Source of the DNA: Mansonella perstans
Lineage: Eukaryota; Nematoda; Chromadorea; Rhabditida; Onchocercidae
DNA length: 64,000 nucleotides
NCBI GenBank assembly: GCA_037074765.1
Contig: JBAMDO010000014.1
Span: 1 to 64,000 of the forward strand
Reading direction: 5' to 3'
The translations under genes and the position numbers were made by a program. The notes beneath the pieces are model-generated. The model did not search any database, was not told where the DNA came from, and saw only the letters and a program-made list of their open reading frames with translations. Positions 37,181 through 51,100 of this stretch are shown one piece after another (the first letter of the stretch is position 1; each line of letters starts with the position of its first letter).

Positions 37181-38342
37181 CATTATCTACAATTTCCCAA
37201 TTGTTGAGTATATATCGTTCGAAAATTTCATCAAAATGACTCTCCAGTGAATTTCCACTATTACCCTTTCGTTTTCGGTTACTTACTGATAAACCGTTGG
37301 TTAATACTGTTGGAACCGTGATACCAGAATGAGGTACGGAAGTTGACGAAGAACTTACTGAGGGTGGTCGAGAATCTGAACCTTGGGACGAATTGATAGC
37401 CACAGCTATACTACTACTTTCTGGACTACTACGAGTGTCATGGCCATTCGTACCATTCAGTTGTTCATCTTCGGTACCACCACTGCTAGTAGCAATAGCG
37501 GATGTTGCTATGGATAAAGGTAGCACATTAGTCTGATGAGCTGTTACCGGCAGTATCATATGTGTCCGCAAAGCTGGTTCCGAGCTAATTAATGATGCAA
37601 GCAAATGGGTCGCTTTTGCAGTACCATCACTATCATCATCTTCAATTTTGATATTTTTTAGGAAATCACTGCTATCACCCGCTGAATCTAGCTCACCCTT
37701 TACTTCACCGGTAACTAAACTTAACAACTGTGAAGCCGAAGATGCCGAAAATTCAGAGCTGAGATCGAAACCACCAGCAATGCTGGAGATGTCAAAAATA
37801 TTTCCCGCGGAACCGTTTAGCAATGCATTACTCATTTCCTGATATGCCTGTAATTGCGCCGCTATTACCGAATCCTTCTTGGCATTACCACCATTACCAA
37901 TACCGCCGGTATTACCATTATTATTATTCTTTCGAGTTGCCTTCTGTCGCGGACGTCCTTTAACGATTGCTTTTGCAAAACCGTTGGCTTCACGTTGCCG
38001 AGATTCGTCAAGTGTCGGTGGGACACAAAAATGATCGTTTGCTTCTGGAAAATCGGGATCATTTACGATGAACCCATTTTTCACAGCGATACATGGAATT
38101 TGCGGCGGCTTCCCATCTGGTCCTGGTGGTACCTTATTCTTCATACTACGACATGACATACATCGATAATAGCATGAGCTAACACCCGACTGATTGGTGA
38201 ATCGTGTTTTGAACGCAAATTCACGCCGATGTCCGGGATATGAACGGCTTTCATATACCAGTACATGTCCACCAAATACTGTTGGAATGAATGTTGCCGG
38301 ATGCGTAGTGAACTTAGGAAGTTCAGCAGCCGTGAAAACCAT
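37181..38342 (-). CDS. FLYWCH-like zinc finger / AT-hook nuclear protein segment, likely 5' half of a fusion with PHGDH
   Basis: One long exon encodes 387 residues before a GTTCGT donor at 37180; without splicing the frame would run to a TGA at 37116. Residues ~14-106 resemble a FLYWCH zinc finger: HPATFIPTVFGG, LVYESRSY, CYYRC (57-61), C64, and H104-x-C106. Residues 127-134 contain GRPR, an AT-hook core. Residues ~140-350 are low-complexity, Ser/Thr/Asn-rich and acidic in parts (KIEDDDSD). NRKRK near 355 is a likely nuclear signal. This suggests a DNA-binding regulator. The donor is in phase 1, and the next exon (36853 downward, PHGDH-like) supplies exactly two bases, giving a 794-residue joined product. 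No AATAAA lies on the minus strand between 37181 and 36853. In-frame codons extend upstream to an acceptor at 38379, so an SL site or another 5' exon lies there. Confidence 0.8.
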
Positions 38343-41300
38343 CGAGGGAGGCTTTTGGTCCGCCGTGGTTACAGTCTCCTGAAATATAGCAGCTTAACAG
38401 AACAGACCGAGAGTGAAACGAGAAACTATAACTTCTCTTCCTCGAACTCACAAAATTTGAGTAAAAACAACAAGCGAATTATTTATAAAGAAAAAATACA
38501 CTATAATTCTATGTAAAACGAAATTAAAATCTGGTGTGGTTCAGAAGTATCATCTCTGAAACACGCAAAATACACGACTAAATCGCCTAATATTTACAAC
38601 AAAAAAAAAAAAAAAAACAAAAAAAAAACGTGAGACTTGCAGATTGATGGAAATAATTTCATACCAATATATAATATCACAATTCCAAAAACCTGATTTG
38701 GACTCAAACTGTAAATGAATAAGTTAAGAAGCAAACTTTTACTGAAAAAAAAAAAAAAAACCTTCTTTGCTAATAAAGATTTTTATTGTGACATGGAAAA
38801 TAGTTAAAGAATTCTTTCGGATGATTTAATATAGCTTAAGAAACTGCATGTTAATAAATATTTGCTTTTTTCATATAAAAATGATGAAGAATAAGTGAAT
38901 AAATCAAAAGCAGCTGAAGAAATCTATTAAGTTCTAAATAATTTCCATAATCTTTCTTGTGAAGCTTAGAATAAATGAGCTTTGGATAGATTAATTATGG
39001 AAAAATTGAATAAATATAATAAAAACTTAATAGACTAAAATGAATCGTAAAATTTCTGATATGAAATGAATGAGTTAAATCGATTAAATTGTAATAAATT
39101 GTTTATAATAGAAAAATGAGAATTTAATTTTTTTTTTTTTTTTTTTTTTTCTACAACTATTTCAATTCAATTTATAGATAAAGCAGAAGTAATAGTGATT
39201 GGTAGTTACTAACTACAATTGTTAGAAATTATAGTACGATGACAACAACTATATATGGATGGTAAAATAGTGATGGGTTAGGTGGAGTGGTAAAACTGAA
39301 GTGTTACAGGTCGACATACAGGTCGACTGGCCGGCCTAATGATAATTAATTGGCTCCGTGAAAAGAGCGGCAAGAGGGATATGGCAAAACACATATTCAT
39401 TAGACACTTGTCCTTAATTCTTGCCCAAAATTACCACAATGAAAATGATGACATGCAAGGTAAAATGAAGCAAAAAGTAGGAAAGGCGAGGAACAGAGAG
39501 AAAGAAAAAAGAGGGCAAGATAGGAAGGGAGAGAAATCACGGAAGAAATAGCAGAGTTAAGGTATGTGCGAATGAATATGTTCATAATAAAATTAACTTG
39601 AACTATTCAGATCAAATCAGTTCAAGAGGTAAGTACGCAATTTCATATATTTTTAAATCAAGATATTTTTGAACTCAAAATAGCAGGTGACAATTTCAGC
39701 ATATATCTTTTAATAATAATTGATGAAAGAAATTTGTTAGAAGAAAGAAGATGTACACTGGTATATATATCTATCTATATACACTGATAATGATGGCTGT
39801 ATTTGGCAAGGATGAATTGGGTAAAGGGAGAGGATGGTCGGGCAGGCGGAGAGAGGTGAATTGGATAGCAAAAAGATGGGTCCTGGGGTATTATACCCGA
39901 AAATACCGGTTGTCGTTCAGAGATGAAAAAGGTTCGATACGAATGATGTTTGGAGCTGAGCTGGCAATGGACAAAATTCCGTGCCCCAAAACATAAGCAA
40001 ATATGCCTATGGCAAAAAGGGAAGAAGGGAAAATTTATTGGAAGTACTGGTTTAAACTTTTTAGAAAATCATTTAAAATATTTTTACCCAAATTTCAAGC
40101 AACATTTTGACAGAAAAATTTATTTTTAATGAAACCTTTCTTTTTTTTTTTTTTTTTTTTTAATTTCCTTTTCTAAAAATATATATTATCTCCAAATAAA
40201 GTATCAATTCTTTACTAAAACTCTTTGTGATTTCTTTTTTTTTTTTTTTTTCAATATTAATTAAAAAGTTTATTTATTTATTACAGACATTTATATGAGA
40301 TATTCATTGGATAGGCTCTCCATATTTCTTCTATCTCTTGAATATCATTAAAAAAAAAAAAAAGCTCCAAGTAAAATATTTTTGTCTAAATACAATGAAT
40401 AAAATGCATATTTTTGAATAAAAGATATTTCTCGAAAAGACTAGGCTCATTAATTATTTGATCGAAACAAAAGAAATATTAGAAATATAGGCATAATTTG
40501 ACTTTTTTTTCTTTTTTTTTTCTTCTTCCTCTTTAATGTACATTGAACTATTATCTTCATAAACTTAACTGTTCCATCCATCCATCTTTCATGGCTAATG
40601 TGCGCCCAAATAAAATAACTGTCAAGAGTCTTCCATCTTCAAACTTCAAAATGGGGACACAATCGGCAATGTTAGTATTGCCATACCTTCGTTGGTATTA
40701 TTTAAGTCGCCAAAACCAGATTTCCACCAAATCTTGTCTTCTTTTTCTTTTTGTCATTCCCTCTTCCTCTTCGTCCCCCTCCCCTACCCTCCATTTCTTG
40801 CCCTATCCAGTCCTTAAAGTTTTGGTTAGCAACTTTTATACCCATTATATACCACTCATCTTCCTCATCATCCTTAGTATTATCATCATCATCATCATCA
40901 TTATTATTATTATGATTTTCATGTTTGCCTATAGAACTTCAAAGTTTCAAAGTTTTGCATTGAAATAATTCATTCTTATGAACATTTTTACCTCCATCTC
41001 ATCATCAATATCATCTATATTATCTTTTACCTGTTTTTCAGCAAACAAAAAGAAGAGTCGTCATAGGCATATTTTACTTCAATAGTGTGAATGAAATAAG
41101 GCACCAAAGCAAGATCCCTGAGGGCATTCAACATACAACGGCAAAGATCATCTATTTAAAAGAAAGATCTTTGCTAATTTATCGTCACCAATGCTGTTGA
41201 TGATTTAAATTCATCAATATTCAATTATCAGCATTTAAAAAAAAAAAAAAAAAAAAAAAATCTATAAAGCTAAGAAAATTCTGTAAATTCTAGGACATTG

Positions 41301-42309
41301 ACTCCCATATTTGAGCAATAAAAAGAGAGAAGAGGTAAAAGATAAAATGATTAATAAAAAAAAAAAAGAAAAAATAATTCATTGAGAAATAAAATGAAGA
41401 AAATATGCAAGAATGGTTGAAATATTTTAAAAGAGAGATAAAAGTTGATTTAAAATGAGCAATGGAGAAAAAAGGAAGAGAATATTTTTTTGTCTTTTGC
41501 CCTTTTTTTTTCATGCGCGCATGTGTGTGTGTGTGTTTGTTTGTGTAAATTTTTAAAATTAATTCTTTAGAAACGAAATTCTTTGTAGATTATATTATGA
41601 GGAAAATAATGTTATATTTTATTTTTAGCAATGATATTATAAAAAAGGAACAATTTCTTGTTTTTAGTTATTATAAAACATTTTAAAGTTTCATAGAAAA
41701 TATAAGGAAGGAAAGAAGTAAATAAGTCTGTTGCAAATAAATGGAATTATGCTCCATTCATTCATACTTAATGTAAAATTCTTCTTTCATTAATTTAATT
41801 CAACTAATCACCAATTAACTAATTACGTAATAATCTCTCTATTATTTATCAATATGAATCGAATCAAAACAAAAAACATTATTAGCGAAATCACTGTTAA
41901 ATGTTAAACTGCTGTTTATTTAAATGGAAATATTTCTACGGCAAATTATTCATTTCTATTTTATATTTCATTTCCTGTTTTCTATTCTTTTTTAAAATTT
42001 TCAAAATTATGCAAAAATTTTTTGTGCTTCATAAGATTTGTAACATATTCTAAATTTGGATTTCCATAATCTAACCATATAATACTTGTAGGGAACAAAA
42101 TATTGATGTAAAGCATGTCACAGAAAAAGTACATACGTTAATCATAAATAGGTAATAATATGTTATAAATTGTAGATCTATTCTGCTATCTTCTTCCCCT
42201 CCAATTCAAAGATTTCTGAAATGTCTTATAAGCTTTATCCTGAAAATGGAAAAATTCTCTCATTGAACCGATTTTGCAATCCTAGAATCTAGATTATTTA
42301 AATGACCAA

Positions 42310-42610
42310 GTAGCAGCAGTCCTTGTCGTTGCTTCGGTACCACTGCAGTAGTATTAATAGTAACAGTAATGGTAGTGGTAGTAAAGGCACTAATAGTACT
42401 AGTAGTAGTGTACCATTACTATAGTAATGGTATTAGTAGTATGATAAAAGTAGTAGCGTGATAGTGATAGCCTGTACCAAAGTAGTTAATGTAGTAGCAT
42501 CACTTGGCACCATCAAAACCACTACTACTGTTATTATCATTATCAGCAGCAACCGTTGCTGCAACAGCAACAGCAGCAGTAGCAGCAGCACTAGTACTAG
42601 TAGCGGCATC
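42310..42610. repeat. Imperfect trinucleotide tracts (AGT/GTA then CAG/AGC)
   Basis: Runs of AGT and GTA near 42345-42465, then GCA/CAG near 42545-42605. They produce Leu-, Ala- and Ser-rich frames on both strands that I do not take as genes. Confidence 0.85.
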
Positions 42611-42815
42611 ACCGACCGCACCAAACCAGTCATAATTTTCCGTAATGGGGACAACAGCAACCAACACTGATCGTAAGGAAAACAAGTCCAACTGAGCTGA
42701 GTGGGATGCCAATACAATGGGAGTTTTGGTACGGAAATCAGAGCAAAAGGAAACTAAACAGGGTTGGGGATGTACAACCCATAAGAAGACGGGAAAAAAG
42801 GTACGGTTATGGTAT

Positions 42816-42945
42816 GGACGGATAGATGGACGGATGAATGAACGGATGGATGAACGGATGGATGAACGGATGAATGGGACGGATGAACAGATGCACGGAA
42901 GGATGAAGGGATACACGGACGGACGGATGGATGAATGAATGAAGG
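42816..42945. repeat. GGAT/GGAC/GAAC tetranucleotide satellite
   Basis: About 130 bp with a 4-base period built on GGATGGATGAAC-like units, imperfect throughout. The overlapping open frames are products of the repeat. Confidence 0.9.
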
Positions 42946-43980
42946 ATGTGAAAAAATGAGAGAAGGATGCTTATATCTTGCACTAGAATAAATGCTTGTT
43001 AAATGGGTATTATCGAATGTTGAAATAGGACTGGATAAATGTAAAAGAACGGGATATAGGCCCTTTAAATGCAAAAACAACGGGATACAATAAACTACCA
43101 ATAACACTACTAGCAAACGAAATCAATACAACTGCTGACCATTACAGCAATATTTTCCTGTTGTACAAGAAAAACTTCAGAAGGCCATTCACACCATTTT
43201 TGCAAAAAAAAAAAAAAAAAAGAAAGGTTGAAACAATAAAAGTTAGAGGAAATTTTCGTGATAAAGAAACAACGAGCCTGTAGGAATGTAAAATGGATGT
43301 ATTTTTCAGGTAAGAAATTAAAATTCTACAGAAAAAAGAAATACAAAATATTTAATGGCAATATTGCAGAAATAGCCTAGATCTTATCCCGAATTCCTGT
43401 TCTCGAAATATGATACGGTATAAGCGTATAAAATAGTTAAATAGAAAGAGAAGGAATATAACGAGAAATTAAAGAGTTAACTTGTAGAAGATTAAATTGC
43501 TAAATGAGAATAGAAATGGAAAACTTCCTCTTTTATGCTGAGTTCATGATTGATTATAAAAGTTATGCAATGAATGATACTTGCAAAGTTTTAGCTTTGT
43601 CACAAGAATTGCATTTACTTCATATGCAACAATCATATGATTTTATCATAAATTATTGCCTTTCATATTTATCTTTTTTTTTAAATATTTTTACATTGTC
43701 ATTTATATTTTTTGATTTTGAAGGATACCGTACTGGAATACTTGCAAATTTTTTTGTAAATTGCACAAATACTTCTCTCATTTCTACGCAATTCATCCAT
43801 CTCTATCATGTCTACTGTAATCTCATCTTTTTCTATCCTCATTAGACAAAATTTTAAAGTAAATATCTTAACAAAGTATCGACGTCATTTAACAGATATG
43901 TACATATAGATACGTATAAATTTACGTTATCATACATCGATATAGCACGCATATTCCATATAGGTATTGTAACATAGGAA

Positions 43981-44287
43981 TACACTTGTAAGAAATTATA
44001 TGCAGCCTAAATATAAATCCACTTATGGAATACGTATATGTTTATGCGTACAAATAAACACACACAAATAAAAGAGATACGTGCACGTACATATGTATAC
44101 AGGAACGTTTAGAGATATGGATACGTGGATTTTCGTAGAATACATTTGCAAGAAATTACATGCATGCCTAAATATAAATCTACTTAAGAATACATATATG
44201 TGTATGCGTAAAAATAAACACACACACATAAACAGAAGAGATACGTGCACGTACAATAGACATATGGATACGTGGATTCTCGTATGC
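43981..44287. repeat. Tandem duplication of ~150-160 bp
   Basis: Copy 1 (43981-44140) and copy 2 (44141-44287) share AAGAAATTA, CTAAATATAAATC, ATAAACACACACA, GAGATACGTGCACGTAC and GGATACGTGGATT in the same order. Copy 2 has deletions. There is no coding potential. Confidence 0.9.
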
Positions 44288-44547
44288 ATATAAAGGCAAT
44301 TCATATTCACGTGCATGCAAAAAAAAAAATATTTTGTAAAAAAAAAAAAAAAAACTACATAGACATGATTGGTATGTGTAAAAATATATAGAAGGAAAAC
44401 AGCCTAAAACTTCACATCAACCGCCGCGCTCACCACTTGCCGGTTACCAATCGACCTGAACTGTTGCCAATGATTCGTTAGCCCAAGGTGGTCCTACACC
44501 ATCCCATCTTGCCGTGCCCTATCCTTCAAAATGGAGAAAGGACGAGA

Positions 44548-45022
44548 AATGTCTGTGTGTATGTGTATGTGTGTATGTGTGTAGAATGTATGTTAGTGTA
44601 TGTGCACCATTTAGCCTTTTCAGCACATAAAGCTCATATAAAAACAAATGAATAGACAGACACACACACACACACACACAGACACATATATATATATTTA
44701 TAAGAGCCTAAGAAAGCATAACAGCAACGTTCTGTACAGTTAAACATACCAAATGATAAACAGATACAAGAAGAAAAATACAATTAGGATAAGCATACAT
44801 ACAACAAGTCAGACGAACACACAGCACTTAAACATACAGAATAGAGTCGACCGACAATGTTTGGCCTAGTTCAAATTGTATCGATTGAGGCCACAGATCA
44901 ATCGGACCAATCTGTGCTTCATTTCTGCACATCGGTCAATTGTTATTCTCCTACCCTGTGTGTATAAATGTGTGTGTATGTGTATGTATGTGTATGTATG
45001 TATGTGTGTGTGTGTGTGTACG
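44548..45022. repeat. GT/CA microsatellite cluster
   Basis: (GT)n tracts near 44552-44580 and 44959-45020, with a (CA)n tract near 44658-44682. Between them the DNA is less AT-rich than average. Confidence 0.9.
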
Positions 45023-48000
45023 TGTAAGAATGTAGCCTGTAATCCTTCTGCGGCACCAAAAATACCTTTTCTCTAGCAATGAGCAAACATTTAAGAGGTT
45101 AAAGGAATGGGAAAGAGTAGGGGTATATTAATTTGCCTAATCAATTCCCTCCCCCCTCCCCCTCCACCTCGTGTGCGTGCATCCTTGTACATCATACCTA
45201 ACTACCCTGGTGTGCATCCTTGTACACAATATTCACCTACCTGCCTACCTGTAAAGCAAAAATTTTCCTTGTCTTTTTTGCTTCCTCAATAGTCTTGTCT
45301 GAATCCTTCCTTTTTTTCACTACAAAATACATTTTCAATGTTTAATATATCTTTTATGTACATTTTTTCCTATTCAATTAACAAAAATTTCTCTTTGTCT
45401 TCATTATTTTTTACATTTCAGTATAATACTTACAAAAATTTTTTTAATTTAGCCAAAATTTTTTTTTTGATCTAAAAAAAAATTTTTTAAAATAATTTTA
45501 TAATTTATCAAATAAAATAAAATAATATTTAATGAATGAGAAAAAATTAATTAAAAATTTTTAAAAATGAATTTGCAACAAATTTTCAACTTTTCTATTA
45601 ATTAAATTCTTTCAAATTTTATTTTAATAAATTATGCTTAGCAAAGAGATAAATGATAATAAATTTGATATATGAAAAGATAAATAATATTGCATTTAAA
45701 AAAAAAAAAAAAAGTACGAAATGCGCGAAATTAAGATATCCAATAGCCAATAATAATTTCTACATAACAATTCTTGGCTTTTTTTTTCTTTTTTCTAGGT
45801 CAATCATATCCTATTTTATTGATCTTTTTAAAGGCTTTATTAATCTTTATTGGTTCATTTTGAGCATAACTAGGTAATTATTGTAAAAATTGATTACTTT
45901 TTGTTTTTGAGGTAATTTTTTTTTTGTACATTTGAATTCTAAATTAAGTAGAAATTTAACAAGCATTGCCTATGATAATGAATGAATGCCTATCAATATC
46001 ATTTTTATCATTTATAGACTTATTTCATCCACGATTTCTCTCTCTCATAGTATAATTTTGACTGATTTATCAATGTCTTTTTTTTTCTCTCGTTGTTTAT
46101 TTGTTGAATTTTTAAAAATAATCTTTGAAGTGAAAAATATAAACGAATGAATTGAAACATGCAAATCAATAAAAAAAGACAAAAAAAACAAATGGAATCA
46201 TCAGCCTATTATTGCACAAAAGTAAAAGATATGATGACAAGTAATGCATATTATAATTTTGCTAAAATTTAATTATTTAAACTGAATTTCAAACTTAATT
46301 TATCATAAAATACTAATTTAATACATTTCAAAATATGTACATACATACAAAAAAAGAAATTTCCATAGATTTAATTATTTAAGCAGAAATTTAAATCTAA
46401 TTTTTTTATGACATTTCAGTGCAGTATTCGAAATATACGTATAAATTTATAAATATACATGTACACATATTAATTACAATTTATTTAATTTTTATTTGAA
46501 ATGAAAATTACAATTTGATGTACAATATCAATATTTTATAATTGTCAAAATGAAGTAGGTTAAAGTAAATGAATGAATAAAAAATTTTCTTGCATTAAAC
46601 TTATCGCTATTAAGAATAGGAATAAATGGTCTTTTTAAATAAATTCTAATTGAAAAACTTTAATTGAAAAACTTTTAATTTATTTTAAACACAATGAGAG
46701 TGCGAGAAAAGAGAGAGAGAGAGCGATATACGAGAAATGTTGAGAGAAATATATCAATGTAGCGAAATGAAAAACTTAAAATTATTTGCATATTATTCAA
46801 AATATCTCTTTTTTTTTTTTTTTCTCTTATTTTATTATCAACCTATTCAATACAAGAAAAAAGAAAATGCAAATGGGAGATGTTCAGAAAGAAATAATTA
46901 CCGAATGATTTAAATATGGAAATAAAATATAAATTTAAATCATTTTTATTGCTGTCTAGAGTCTGGCCTTTTGATCTATTGATTTAATGATTAGATAGTT
47001 TAATATTTAAAATGAAATTTTTTGGAATCGCTTCACTTGATAATCTATTTGAAAGTTGAAATTGAAACTGAAATAGACTTGCAATGTTTGAAATTTAAAT
47101 TATATTTTCTAATCCTTGAATATAATTAGTTTTATTTTTTTATAGTTTTTTTTTTTGACTATTTTTACTTAAATTTATTACATATTCATTAAATTTATTA
47201 CATATTCTTAAATTTATTACATATGTTTTAAAACATATTTATTTTAAATAAATATTTTAAAAAAAGGCGAAAAATTTTATGTACCTAAATCTTATTTCAG
47301 GTTTTTTTGTGTGAATACGATTCCATATTATAAGATTAAAAAATATATTTTAAATAATTATACATGGATATAACAACAAGTTCCAGTTGGAAAAGAAATG
47401 ATAATGTCCAATTAAAGCTTATGTCATTTTTGTATTCATTGACATCAATTATACTTTTTTCTTTAGCCATTCTCATCTATTTCTTTTTCTTTCTCAAACT
47501 TATAATACTATAACAATAACAACAACAACAACAACAACAAGTTAATACTATTACTATTAGTACTTGCATTGCTGAAATGCCATAGCTGCCATAGCTGTGT
47601 CATTATTCTGTCCATAGCAATATTTCTTTGCTCTTTCTAGAGTTTTGTTTGGAAAGTTTTAACAAAAACTGGTTTGACTTGGTGTTAATGATGACAATCT
47701 TACTATTGACACAATTTCTACTTTTACCACCGCTATTACTACTATTTAATAGTACCCATAACACGAACACTATTACTACTACTACTACTGTCAATTACAG
47801 TTTGTTTGTTACTAACAACTACAGTTTATTATTATTAATTATTGTTAATTATTATCAGCAAATGCATGCTACAGCAGTCAACGATTGTTTGTTACAACTA
47901 TGAATTAGTTTCACTAATAAATAAAAATATCGATAACATTAAGATGTGATAAGCGTGCACAAACATATCATACAAACATTCATTCCTTATATCTAAAAAA

Positions 48001-48027
48001 AAAAAAAAAATAAAAATAAAAAAAATA

Positions 48028-48170
48028 AAACTTATACGATTAATGGCTCAATTCAATTTGTTGAATTCCAAATACTTTTATATGAAAAATATGAAAAACA
48101 TGTTTTTATGGGAGAAACATTTGAAATTCACCGAAATGAATTCAGCCATTAATGGTTTAAGTTTTGTTTT
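48028..48170. repeat. Long imperfect hairpin, ~143 bp
   Basis: The left arm (AAAACTTATACGATTAATGG, continuing to about 48080) is an imperfect reverse complement of the right arm ending at about 48170. Roughly 40 of the outer 48 positions pair, including ATTAATGGCT and AATTC blocks. The inner part is A/T-rich and pairs poorly. It may be a small foldback element or a hairpin RNA source. Confidence 0.75.
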
Positions 48171-51100
48171 GTATGTGTGAGGAAGAATTTCAATGTCATC
48201 AATGCAAATGATGAATGATATTATTCAATCATTTATCATTTCATCTCATTAATTAATTAATCGATTTGTTATTCAGCTACAATTTGTCATTTCTAATTTC
48301 AAAATGAAAGTGATAAATCGATTAAGCAATCATTCATTTTATTTTTCTTTTATATTTCTTTATTATATTAAGAAACAAAACAAAAGATCTGAAGAAAAAG
48401 AGAGAGATAGAATAATTCTTAATGAAATTATAAATGAAATAGTAATGAGAGGAAAAATAAAAAGAAGCAACAATGAAATTTGTTGCAAGGTAATCGATGG
48501 AAAGTTGAAATTTAATGATAGAGTGTTTTCACACATTAAAAGTATTCATTAATTATCATCTTAATTTGAAACTTTTTAGATGAATATTTCAGACATCTGA
48601 AAATAATAATTAATTTTTAAAATTTGAAATTGAAATTAAACAACTGAACATTTGTAACATATCAAAATGCAACTGATTAATCAATTAGTCAATTAAATAA
48701 TCTCTTCTCTCTATCTCTCTCTTATGGATAATGAATTGAACTTCTAATTTTTTGAATAATTATTTTTCAGACAACTAAATTATATAACTTCGTAAATAAT
48801 TCATGCTAATAGTTGGATAGAGTAATTAATGTGATTTGCAATGAGGTCAATAATCTCTATCCTTAATGTACAAATACGCTTAAATAAGTACACAAATAAA
48901 CGTTGAACAGATATATAATTAATTAATCAGGCAAATCGTGTAATGAAATAATGAAGAATTAATAACTGAATTTAATGAATGTAATAAAGGATGTAATGCA
49001 GAACTGAATTTCAAAAAGAGAAAAAAAGAGCGAAAAAAAGCAAAAAAATTAAAGAACAGATAATTTCAGAAGTCTATCTTATAGTTGATGAATGTGCCTA
49101 GGTTGATTGTACATAAACATTGCAAGTATTACTAAAAGCATGGTTGGAACTTATTTAGAATTTAATTTATTCAATAAGTAAACATGTTTGCTCAAGATGT
49201 GTACTATTATAGCCTAATTACAATATTAGGAACAATTCAGATACTAAACTGTTTTGCCCTATCTTTCTTTCTCTCTTTCACCGTTAATCAAAAACAGTTC
49301 AAATCTTTCTTCAATTTTTGGAACAAAATATTGAATACAAAATGTGCAATTAAAAACCATTTTTGATAATTAGTTGTTTTTTTAATTTTCAAAAAAAAAA
49401 GAAAAATTTGGCAAGACTGTCATTTTTCTCTTTAAATTTAACTCTCTTCCAGTTTTTGTTTTTCCTTAATCTTCGATTCGATGAAATTTCCTGTGAATTA
49501 AAAAATGAATAATATGATTAAGAATTTCGTACTATTCATATGTTGAATCAAACAAAAATATATTGCAAATATTGACTCACTGAACTGAACTTGAACTTAC
49601 CAATTTATCAATCAATCAATCAATCTATCTAAATCATTCACAGCTGCAATTTATTAATTTATGCTAATTTTCAAAATTCAGAAATTCTTTTTTCTTTCAA
49701 TATGCTTGCGTGTATTTGTTGATGAACAATATTTGCATATAATATTGAATAGGAGCAGATTTGTTTCCTTAATGATAAAAACCATTCGTGAATGAATCAG
49801 AACATTTTCAGAACAAAACAAACTTCCGGAGCAAAGGAAAGAAAAGGAAAAAAAAGAATGTTAGATCAAAATGATCTGAAAAAAATAGTAATTAGCATAT
49901 GAATCAAAAAAATTTAGTTACTGCATCAATTGCTTGATATTCTTTCTCTTTATCTTTTAGTTTAAAATTCCTTTTTTTTTTTCATCAAAAACAATTTCTT
50001 CATTTAATTCATCGATAAAATTTAGTGGAAGAAAAAATTTGCTAAAATTTGAAAATATAAAATTTTTTAAAAAATATGAATTGAATTGAAGTGCTGCAAA
50101 ATTTCATTCATTTCTTTCAACAAAAAATTTCTAAAATCTTGTGAGATTTTAACATGTCCGATCAAGCAATAAAATTTTTCTTCTCAAACACACAAAAATT
50201 AATTTGTTGTATTATAGGCTAGTATAATTGTTTGGAAAAATTAAATTAAAGCAAATGTTTTATTGGAAAAGAAATGTTGCTACAAAATGAATTAGAATTA
50301 ATCATAAATTCCAAAACGAAAAAAAAAATGAATAATTTACACATCTGCGTTCTCTTTTTTCTTCTTTTTTTCTTTCCTTTTTAGAAATTAAGAACAATTT
50401 TCCAAAATGTTTACCATTTTTTGTTATAGCATTGTTATTAACATTTTCATTTCTTATTGCGACAATGAAATTTACTTATCAAAATTGCTACAGTGAGCCT
50501 TTAAACATTTTCACTATTTGGCAAATATGAAAAATTTCACATAAAGATGAATGATTATTGATGAAATAGTTTTGCAAATGGAAATGAAAAATTCAAATTG
50601 AACTGATAAAAGTTGCATAAATGCATTTGCAATGATTTTTATCAAGCAAGTTACATTATATTATATTCAAGTTATGCTTGTAAGGATAAACTAATGCCAA
50701 TATGATTAAAAATTTAAAAAAAGTCTGTAAATCAAAAAATACTTTGCAATTTTGTTTGAAATTATTAATTAATTACATAAGGATTTGTACTAATCAAAAT
50801 TAGTGCTTTTTCATTTTAAATGTCAAATGGAAAGTTACGAAGTAAAAATAAGTTAAGTAAATGAAATATATTTATAAATTTTTTTTTTATGTTGTAAAAT
50901 TGTTACATTAAGGAAACGTAAAAATAGGAAAAAATTAGCTAAGTTTAATCATATTTAATTATTATGCAAAAATTTTACTTTAAATACAACAACCTTAATT
51001 TTGCAATGATTATATTTTATCTACAATTTGTATGCTCCTTTTTTCCACTTCTATTAGTTATTCCTTACTGTGTATTATTGTATTAATTATGATAAATGAC

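Noticed and set aside
40543..40968. 141-codon + strand frame
   Set aside because: The second half is a TCA/ATT microsatellite giving an Ile run, and the first half has no recognisable domain. Its length is likely due to low stop density in pyrimidine-rich DNA.
42433..42938. Overlapping open frames of 70-138 codons on both strands
   Set aside because: They are produced by trinucleotide and tetranucleotide repeats; the products are runs of Leu, Ala, Ser or short periodic peptides, with no domain or splice support.
44023..44316. 97-codon minus-strand frame rich in His, Cys and Tyr
   Set aside because: It lies within the tandem duplication and CA microsatellites at 43981-44287; it is a repeat product.
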